Shown here: positions 57,327 to 64,000 of the stretch, one piece after another
Layout: each line of letters opens with the position of its first letter
Position numbering within the stretch: position 1 is the stretch's first letter
DNA from: an uncultured Burkholderiales bacterium
GTDB taxonomy: Bacteria > Pseudomonadota > Gammaproteobacteria > Burkholderiales > Burkholderiaceae_A
Direction of reading: 5' to 3'
Assembly (NCBI GenBank): GCA_937864175.1
Contig: CALMJH010000041.1
Location: 62,001-126,000, forward strand
Length of the DNA stretch: 64,000 bases
Made by a program: the position numbers and the translations under genes
Notes under the pieces: generated by a model
Database searches by the model: none
What the model saw: the letters and a program-made list of their open reading frames with translations, nothing else
What the model was told of the DNA's origin: nothing

Positions 57327-58045
57327 CCACCCTCCAACCAGGTCACCAGATCGGCAAGGGTCTTGCCCTGGGCTGAAGGTTCTACGCCCAGGACTTCCAT
57401 GGGGGCCTGCTGCCGGTTGACCCAGTAGGCCTGCAGGCCAGCCCATCGTGCACCACAGACGTCCCAGGCATTCGACGACACCAGGCAGACTTGCTGGGCT
57501 GGCACACCGAATCTCTTCATCACCAGGCCGTAGGTGTCTGGATGGACCTTGAAAGTCCGCAGAGGCTCTACAGAGAGGACTGCATCGAAGACTCCTTGGA
57601 GTCCGGCAGCCTGAAGGGCCTGGGACAACATTTCTGGATTGCCGTTGGACAGGACGCAGACTGGTCTGCCAGTTTCTCTTAGCCGACCGAGGACGTCGAC
57701 CACCTCGGGATAGGCTTTCAATTCCGCATAGGCGGCCAAGAGGGCCTCGCGCTGGGCGACGGTCATCTGAAGCTGCAATAGCCGATCGACCGCAGTCAGT
57801 GCGTCCTGCGTGATCTGCCAGAACGAGACATAGCGGTCTGGCCCACCAAGCGCTCGAAGTCTTGAGTAATCGACCTGCTTGTCACGCCAAACGCGGGCCA
57901 CCTGCTCGCCACGGCCCGGAAAGGCCCGATCAGCCGCCTGCGCCACAGAGTAGACATCCAGCAGCGTGCCGTAGGCGTCGAAGGCCAGAACCGATAGATC
58001 GCTGGCCACGCCATGAGTGAGAACGCTGTTGGGGCTGGAGGTCAT
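57314..58045 (-). CDS. Haloacid dehalogenase type II family hydrolase
   Basis: LSVLAFDAYGTLLDVYSV...CVLSNGNPEML...VCLVSSNAWDVCGARWAGLQAYWVNR. Confidence 0.93.
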   Translation of the reverse strand: MTSSPNSVLTHGVASDLSVLAFDAYGTLLDVYSVAQAADRAFPGRGEQVARVWRDKQVDYSRLRALGGPDRYVSFWQITQDALTAVDRLLQLQMTVAQREALLAAYAELKAYPEVVDVLGRLRETGRPVCVLSNGNPEMLSQALQAAGLQGVFDAVLSVEPLRTFKVHPDTYGLVMKRFGVPAQQVCLVSSNAWDVCGARWAGLQAYWVNRQQAPMEVLGVEPSAQGKTLADLVTWLEGGHGD

Positions 58046-58067
58046 GACCTCAGTTTAAACGACAGGA

Positions 58068-58847
58068 CTACTGATCCACCGTTCGAATATGCCTCTCAAA
58101 GACAGGCTTGGAGCGCTCTTTTTCCATGGTGGACCAGTCAGGAGCCGGTAGGTCGTGAAAGGCTCTCCGAATCCGCTCGCCCCAGGAGGCTCTGAGCATG
58201 TTGAAGTAGGGGTCCTCCTCGGTGACAGAGACAAAATGGCTCACCTTCAGACTCCCGGCCTGATAGACCAGCAGATCCAGTGGCAGGCCCACCGAGATGT
58301 TGGATTTCAGAGTGGAGTCCATTGAAATCAGCACACACTTCACCGCCTCGTCCAGCGGAATCTCCGGTCGAATGACCCGATCCAGAATTGGCTTGCCGTA
58401 CTTCGATTCCCCGATCTGGAAACAGGGGTTCTCGGAATGTGCCTCAATGAAATTCCCAGCCGCATAGATCTGAAACAGCCGACAGGCCTCGCCGCGGATC
58501 TGCCCGCCTAGGATAAAGCTGCAATTAAAATCAATGCCCATCTCCGACAATGTCCGGTGGTCTCGCTCGTAGACCTGACGAATGGCTGCGCCGACCACGG
58601 TGGCCGCCTCAAACATATTGGTGGCTGACCATAAGGACTCGGATTCGACCGACTCCTTTAAAATCTCCAGAACACTCTGGGTAATGGCCAGATTACCAGC
58701 CGACATCAGAACAATCATTCGATCATCAGGGCGCTCAAAGACGCTCATCTTCCGAAAGGTCGACACCTGGTCCATGCCAGCATTGGTTCGGGAATCGGAC
58801 AGGAAGACCAGCCCCTCTTGGAGTCTTGCAGCAACACAGTAGGTCAT
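58068..58847 (-). CDS. Proteasome-like peptidase Anbu (ancestral beta subunit)
   Basis: MTYCVAARLQEGLVFLSDSRTNAGMDQVSTFRKMSVFERPDDRMIVLMSAGNLAITQSV; Thr2, Asp and Lys of Ntn-hydrolase; neighbours match the Anbu neighbourhood. Confidence 0.92.
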   Translation of the reverse strand: MTYCVAARLQEGLVFLSDSRTNAGMDQVSTFRKMSVFERPDDRMIVLMSAGNLAITQSVLEILKESVESESLWSATNMFEAATVVGAAIRQVYERDHRTLSEMGIDFNCSFILGGQIRGEACRLFQIYAAGNFIEAHSENPCFQIGESKYGKPILDRVIRPEIPLDEAVKCVLISMDSTLKSNISVGLPLDLLVYQAGSLKVSHFVSVTEEDPYFNMLRASWGERIRRAFHDLPAPDWSTMEKERSKPVFERHIRTVDQ

Positions 58848-58869
58848 AGGATCAGAGTGTAACGCTTGA

Positions 58870-59673
58870 TTAATGACAGACCGAGACCGTCACTCGCATG
58901 GTCTCCGCCCCCCCACCCTGACGAACCCCGCGAACCGGAGAGACGGCTTCGTAATCCTGACCAACCGCTAGGCGCAGCCAACGATCGGTCGTGAAGCACC
59001 GGTGGGTGATATCGACCGCAAGCCAGTGGCCAGCTAGCCATACATCCACCCAGGCATGGGTGGCCTCGCTGGCCCTCGCCTCACCCGACAGATAGCCGCT
59101 GACGTAACGCGCGGGCAGTCCGGCGGATCTGCAGAGGGCCAGCATGACGTGGGCATGATCCTGGCAGACACCAGCACCTCTATCCCAGGCATTAAAGGCA
59201 GTCGTCCCGACATGGGTTGCTCCAGGCGTGTAGGTCAGTCGGTCTTCGATGTCTGCAGCCAAGGCCAGCAGATCCTCCTCTTGGCTCACCGGGGAGAGCC
59301 TGCGGCGGGCGAAATCAACCATCTCAGCATTGGCCTGGGTCAGGCTGGTGGGGCGAAGAAAGACCTCTACTGGGGGCTCGTGTGAACTCTGCTCAAACTG
59401 GTACCGTTTGGCCTGATCAAAGGGACTGAACGACGACTCGACCTCTCCCACCACCGAGATACTGATCGTCCGGCGGGGTTTGGTGGTCACCAGTGTGGTC
59501 ATGATGTTTCCGAAAGCATCTCGCTGATGACGCATTTCACCGTCGCCTTTAAGTTCCCAACGCAATACCCTCTGGCCGGGCTCATCTCTGGGGGTGAGAT
59601 AGAGACGCTGGATGGCATAGCGAGTGAAGTCCTCATAGTCGTAGTGGGTCTGATGATTAATCTGCATTCGCAT
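58870..59673 (-). CDS. Transglutaminase-like family protein
   Basis: MRMQINHQTHYDYEDFTRYAIQRLYLTPR...AGVCQDHAHVMLALCRSAGLPARYVSGYL...ATHAWVDVWL. Confidence 0.93.
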   Translation of the reverse strand: MRMQINHQTHYDYEDFTRYAIQRLYLTPRDEPGQRVLRWELKGDGEMRHQRDAFGNIMTTLVTTKPRRTISISVVGEVESSFSPFDQAKRYQFEQSSHEPPVEVFLRPTSLTQANAEMVDFARRRLSPVSQEEDLLALAADIEDRLTYTPGATHVGTTAFNAWDRGAGVCQDHAHVMLALCRSAGLPARYVSGYLSGEARASEATHAWVDVWLAGHWLAVDITHRCFTTDRWLRLAVGQDYEAVSPVRGVRQGGGAETMRVTVSVCH

Positions 59674-59714
59674 ATAACAATTCCCTTCGCCGAAGGCGAC
59701 ATGGTCCGACTTCA

Positions 59715-60662
59715 CTAATTAACCAACGGCACCAAGAACTCCTCGCTGATTAACGATGCCAACTCGTTGATGTCCTTCAAAAAGACCCCGAGAAATTGAT
59801 GGATGTCTGGCTCAAAGGTCTCATCCACTCGAAGGTACTGAATCTGAGCTCGTAGCCGTCCGGCCTGGCGAAGCGCTTCGGATGCCTTTGGATCCGCCAC
59901 CTGCTCCAGGTTGGCCATTAACTCGGTCATACAGGCAAGCAGGGATCGGGGCATATCGCTGCGCTGAATCAAGAGCTCTGCAATTCGAGTAGGCGTAATG
60001 ACATCTCGATAGACCTTGCGATAGATCTCAAAGGCCGAGACAGACCGAAGCACCGAGGCCCAGAAGTAGTAGTCCGCACTGCCAGCCGCATCGGTCGAGG
60101 CCTTCTCACGAGCCACATACTTCACGTCCAGAATGCGGGCCGTGTTGTCAGCCCTCTCCACAAAAGTGCCCATGCGGCTGAAGAAGTAAGCCTCGTCCTT
60201 TAGCATGGTGCCGATCATGACTCCGCGAAACAGGTGGGAGTGATACTTCACCCACTCGAAGATCTTGCCTGGATCGCGATGCCATCCGGGCGTGCGGATC
60301 AAGGCCCTCATCTCAATCCAGGTGGTGTTAACCGACTCCCAGAGCTCGGGCGCCAAGACCACGCGGACGGCCTTGGCATTGTCACGCGCAGCCTGCAGGC
60401 AACTAAAAATACTCGAGGGATTGTCAGCATCGCTGACCATAAATTCTAGGATGCGTTCTGCTGTCAGTTCGCTGTGGCGGGCCTGATACCGATCCACCAA
60501 CTCACTTCGACGCAGCAGAGCCTCCCATTGCGACAGCGCCTGCTCTGAGCCTCCCGGCAGCATGCTGGCCTGATGCTGGGCGTCGAGCATTCGTGCGGTA
60601 TTTTCAGCCCGCTCGATATAGCGAGACATCCAATACAGGTTGTCAGCCAGTCGGCTAAGCAT
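59715..60662 (-). CDS. Alpha-E domain protein
   Basis: MLSRLADNLYWMSRYIERAENTARMLDAQH...YFFSRMGTFVERADNTARILDVKY. Confidence 0.93.
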   Translation of the reverse strand: MLSRLADNLYWMSRYIERAENTARMLDAQHQASMLPGGSEQALSQWEALLRRSELVDRYQARHSELTAERILEFMVSDADNPSSIFSCLQAARDNAKAVRVVLAPELWESVNTTWIEMRALIRTPGWHRDPGKIFEWVKYHSHLFRGVMIGTMLKDEAYFFSRMGTFVERADNTARILDVKYVAREKASTDAAGSADYYFWASVLRSVSAFEIYRKVYRDVITPTRIAELLIQRSDMPRSLLACMTELMANLEQVADPKASEALRQAGRLRAQIQYLRVDETFEPDIHQFLGVFLKDINELASLISEEFLVPLVN

Positions 60663-62073
60663 GCAACACCCAAGTGTCCTTGGTGCCACCACCCTGAGAG
60701 GAATTCACCACCAGAGAGCCTTTTTTGAGCGCCACTCGAGTGAGACCACCGGGCACCATTGAGATCCGCTGGCCGGACAGCACAAAGGGGCGCAGGTCCA
60801 CATGGCGTGGAGCGATTCCCTCCTCCACGAAGGTGGGACAGGTGCTCAAGGCCAGTGTCGGCTGCGCGATGTAGGTCTGAGGAGAGGCCAGGATTCGGGC
60901 CCGAAAGTCCTCAATCTCCGCTTTGCTGGCCTTTGGCCCAATCAACATCCCGTAGCCGCCGGCCCCGTGAGTCTCCTTGACCACCAACTCTGGGAGATGA
61001 TCCAGAACATAGCGAAGATCTTGCTCACGACGGCAGACGTAAGTCGGCACGTTGTTGAGGATGGGATCCTCGGATAGATAAAACCGAATCATGTCCGGAA
61101 GGTAGGGGTAGACCGCCTTGTCATCTGCAATACCAGTTCCGATGGCGTTGCAAACGGTGACTCGACCGGCCCGTACTGCTCCAACTAGACCGGCGACACC
61201 CAATGTCGAGTCAGCCCTGAAGGTCAGTGGATCTAAAAAATCATCGTCCACCCGACGATAGATGACATCAATGCGCTGTGGCCCCCGAGTGGTCTTGGCA
61301 AAGACCCTCTCATCATTGACAAACAGGTCACTGCCTTCGACCAATTCAACGCCCATCTGCTGGGCCAGATAGGCATGTTCGAAGTAGGCGCTGTTGTAAA
61401 CGCCGGGGGTGAGGACTACGACCGTCGGGTTGTCGACTCCACCGGGAGCGACCGAGCGGAGATGCTCTAGCAATAAGTCCGGATAATGTTCAACTGGTGC
61501 CACCGCGTTTCGGGCAAAGAGTTCCGGGAAGAGTCGCATCATGACCTTCCGGTCCTCAATCATGTAAGAGACACCCGAGGGCACACGCAGGTTGTCCTCC
61601 AAGACATAAAACTCGCCCTCACCAGCGCGAACGATGTCAACGCCGCTGATGTGGGCCCAGACGTCATAGGGCATGTTCACGCCCGTGAGTTCTGGGCGGT
61701 ACTGGGGATTCTGGTAGATCAAGTCGGCCGGTACGATACCCGCCTCGATGATCCGGCGATCGTGATAGACATCCTGCAAGAAGGCATTCAGGGCGGTCAC
61801 CCGCTGACGCAGACCCGCCTCCAAGAGCTGCCATTCCGCCGAAGGCAGGATGCGTGGAATCAGATCAAAAGGGATGAGCCGTTCAGCACCTGCCTCATCC
61901 CCATAGACGTTGAAGGTAATTCCAACTCTCCTGAACAAGAGATCAGCATCCTGGCGGGCCCGAACCATGGCCTCTGGGTTCTGCTGCTCCAGCCAGGACC
62001 AAAAGCCAGCCGCATGGGCATGGGGATGAGCAGGCGTTCCGTAGGCTTTGAGGCACTCGTCGACGAAACTCAT
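60655..62073 (-). CDS. Circularly permuted type 2 ATP-grasp protein
   Basis: GFWSWLEQQNPEAMVRARQDADLLFRRVGITFNVYGDEAGAERLIPFDLIPRIL...FYVLEDNLRVPSGVSYMIEDR...LVVKETHGAGGYGMLIGPKA. Confidence 0.93.
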   Translation of the reverse strand: MSFVDECLKAYGTPAHPHAHAAGFWSWLEQQNPEAMVRARQDADLLFRRVGITFNVYGDEAGAERLIPFDLIPRILPSAEWQLLEAGLRQRVTALNAFLQDVYHDRRIIEAGIVPADLIYQNPQYRPELTGVNMPYDVWAHISGVDIVRAGEGEFYVLEDNLRVPSGVSYMIEDRKVMMRLFPELFARNAVAPVEHYPDLLLEHLRSVAPGGVDNPTVVVLTPGVYNSAYFEHAYLAQQMGVELVEGSDLFVNDERVFAKTTRGPQRIDVIYRRVDDDFLDPLTFRADSTLGVAGLVGAVRAGRVTVCNAIGTGIADDKAVYPYLPDMIRFYLSEDPILNNVPTYVCRREQDLRYVLDHLPELVVKETHGAGGYGMLIGPKASKAEIEDFRARILASPQTYIAQPTLALSTCPTFVEEGIAPRHVDLRPFVLSGQRISMVPGGLTRVALKKGSLVVNSSQGGGTKDTWVLHA

Positions 62074-62319
62074 CCGGACGCCCTTCGGGAGCACATGGGA
62101 AATAAATCGATCATAGGACTGCTTCAGCAAATGGCATGCCATAGCACCATCGCTCCGGGACTAGCCATTTCGCTTGGCTTTAGAGCAGATGGGCACCTCG
62201 GTCAGCACCACTCTGGTGCGACAGCCGAGATCCGCCGGACAAGTCGCACCAGCATAGGTCAAGCAGTTCCGATCTCTTGCAGAACCTGGAGCAGATCAAA
62301 AAGCCGCTAGAGTAGACAG

Positions 62320-63258
62320 ATGCTCGCCTATCGACATGCCTTCCATGCCGGCAACCATGCCGATGTCCTCAAACACGCCGTCGCTCTCTACTGCCTGGAT
62401 TACCTGCAACAAAAGCCTGTGGCCCTGACAGTGGTCGACACCCATGCCGGTGCTGGCCGCTATGCAGTTGACGCCAGGCTGGTACGTGACAAGGCAGAAT
62501 TCCAGACGGGCGTTGGACGGCTCTGGCCCATGAAATCAACCGGAATGCCCGACCTTCTTCGCCGGTACCTGGATGCTGTTCGAGAAGTCCAGCAGGAGAT
62601 GCGGGAAGACGCCCCAACACCAGACGCGACCCTGCAATGGATTCCTGGGTCACCCCTGCTGCTGGCCAGGGCGCTGCGGCCACTCGACAGCCTAAGAGCC
62701 TACGAACTGCACCCGACCGACCACCCCATTCTGGAGGACACCCTGCGCCCCTTTGGCCGCAAAGTGAAGGCCTTCAAGGCCGACGGCTTCGAGGCCCTCA
62801 AGTCGGCGCTCCCGCCAATCTCCAGACGTGGATTGGTCCTGATGGACCCCTCGTTTGAACTCAAGACTGACTACGACAAGGCCATCGCCTGCCTTCGAGA
62901 TGCCCTGGCGCGGTTTTCCTCGGGCTGTTACGTCATCTGGCTGCCCATGGTTCAGAGATTCGAGGTGGATCGCTTTGTCCGTCAGGCCATGGTTTTGCCG
63001 GTACAGAATCGACTTCACCTAGCCCTCCGGGTCCGAGACCCACTCAAGGATGGGCTGGGGCTGATGGGCAGCCACCTTATCGTCTTAAATCCCCCCTTTG
63101 GCCTGCAAGAGGCCTGCCAGCAGGCCCTGCCCTGGCTGGTCAAGCAACTCGGTCAAGATGCCTCCGCAGGCTTTGAACTCCTGACAGAGGCCAAGCCTTT
63201 CGTGCCCGCAGCCGGTCGCGAAAAGTCTAGGGCTAGCCCGACCCGTCGGTCCAAATAA
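62320..63258 (+). CDS. rlmJ: 23S rRNA (adenine2030-N6)-methyltransferase RlmJ
   Basis: MLAYRHAFHAGNHADVLKHAVALYCLDYLQQKPVALTVVDTHAGAGRY...GLVLMDPSFELKTDY...IVLNPPFGLQE. Confidence 0.95.
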   Translation: MLAYRHAFHAGNHADVLKHAVALYCLDYLQQKPVALTVVDTHAGAGRYAVDARLVRDKAEFQTGVGRLWPMKSTGMPDLLRRYLDAVREVQQEMREDAPTPDATLQWIPGSPLLLARALRPLDSLRAYELHPTDHPILEDTLRPFGRKVKAFKADGFEALKSALPPISRRGLVLMDPSFELKTDYDKAIACLRDALARFSSGCYVIWLPMVQRFEVDRFVRQAMVLPVQNRLHLALRVRDPLKDGLGLMGSHLIVLNPPFGLQEACQQALPWLVKQLGQDASAGFELLTEAKPFVPAAGREKSRASPTRRSK

Positions 63259-63291
63259 AAAGGGAGGTGTGGTGCACCTCCCTTTGTTTTT
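63259..63291. terminator. Terminator between rlmJ and aceA
   Basis: AAAGGGAGGTG-TGGTG-CACCTCCCTTT followed by GTTTTTC; begins right after the rlmJ stop. Confidence 0.85.
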
Positions 63292-63337
63292 CATGCGGAC
63301 GGATGGATCACACCCGTCGCCTCCCCCTTTGTTGTCG

Positions 63338-63365
63338 CCAGTCCCTGGGGGTTGCCAGGGACTGG
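63338..63365. terminator. Second hairpin downstream of aceA
   Basis: CCAGTCCCTGG-GGGTTG-CCAGGGACTGG, perfect 11-bp stem, no U tract. Confidence 0.5.
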
Positions 63366-63408
63366 GGTCTCCTCCTCAGAAGTCTTGAATCGAGTCTGGC
63401 TTCGGGGC

Positions 63409-64000
63409 TTAGGCCACCTTTTTAGAACCAGCCTTGTTGTCGAAGAACTGCTCGTCCTCGGTTGATCCGTGCAGGGCCGCGGTGGACGCATCCCGCTCGA
63501 TGGTGGTGGTCACGGCATCGAAGTAACCCGTGCCAACCTCGCGCTGGTGCTTCACTGCGGTGAAGCCTTTTTCGGCCGCAGCAAACTCGGCCTGTTGCAG
63601 CTCGACGAAGGCGGTCATGTTGTTGCGGGCATAGCCGTGGGCCAGATTGAACATGGAGTAGTTCAGGCTATGGAAGCCGGCCAGGGTGATGAACTGGAAC
63701 TTGTAGCCCATGGCGCCGAGTTCGCGTTGGAACTTGGCAATGGTGGCGTCATCAAGGTTCTTCTTCCAGTTAAACGAGGGCGAGCAGTTGTAGGCCAGCA
63801 GCTTGCCGGGGAACTGCTTGTGGATGGCCTCGGCGAATGCACGGGCATAGGCCAGGTCTGGAGTGCCGGTCTCGCACCAGATCATGTCGGCATAGGGCGC
63901 ATAGGCCAGGCCACGGGAGATGGCCTGCTCGAGGCCATTCTTGGTGCGATAGAAGCCCTCGATGGTCCGCTCACCCGTCAGGAAGGGCTGGTCGTTGTCA
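63409..64000 (-). CDS. aceA: Isocitrate lyase (C-terminal part; continues past the right edge)
   Basis: [79 protein letters not shown]...[16 protein letters not shown]. Confidence 0.96.
   Translation of the reverse strand, partial: DNDQPFLTGERTIEGFYRTKNGLEQAISRGLAYAPYADMIWCETGTPDLAYARAFAEAIHKQFPGKLLAYNCSPSFNWKKNLDDATIAKFQRELGAMGYKFQFITLAGFHSLNYSMFNLAHGYARNNMTAFVELQQAEFAAAEKGFTAVKHQREVGTGYFDAVTTTIERDASTAALHGSTEDEQFFDNKAGSKKVA

Noticed and set aside
1-64000. CRISPR arrays, IS elements, prophage genes or toxin-antitoxin pairs
   Set aside because: None seen: no regularly spaced repeats, transposase/integrase motifs or phage structural proteins in the ORF set.

Overview
Dense, high-GC, almost entirely coding chromosomal window. 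Gene content is typical of a betaproteobacterium (probably Burkholderiales; taxonomy is inferred, not proven). No IS element, prophage or CRISPR array was seen. From left to right: isc Fe-S operon (hscA partial, hscB, iscA, iscU, iscS, iscR; - strand), LMW-PTP, uvrB, aromatic aminotransferase, queE-queD, a catabolic block (IlvD/Edd dehydratase, DHDPS-family enzyme, 3-hydroxyacyl-CoA dehydrogenase-like protein, TAXI-TRAP transporter, LhgO-like oxidase, CoA transferase, glutaryl-CoA dehydrogenase-like protein, SDR, AKR, D-2-hydroxyacid dehydrogenase, MR/MLE enzyme), tRNA-Asn, an unassigned 138-aa protein, exonuclease/GIY-YIG fusion, hemN-fnr with an FNR-type box, TRAP(DctPQM)-amidase operon, lrgAB, RND efflux, Yej-type ABC importer, fabI-senB-like-thyA-folA, dcd, metG, DUF3460, scpA, murB, yaaA, a proteasome-like Anbu cluster (ATP-grasp, alpha-E, transglutaminase, Anbu), rlmJ, aceA (partial). 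Most notable: the Anbu/ATP-grasp cluster; a selenosugar-synthase (SenB/TIGR04348-like) gene embedded between fabI and thyA-folA without senA or selD nearby; a QueE with CX16CX3C cluster-cysteine spacing next to a QueD-like protein lacking the usual catalytic Cys; and a potential SD-sequestering 5' hairpin upstream of the unassigned 138-aa protein. No database search or folding program was run; all family calls come from reading motifs.
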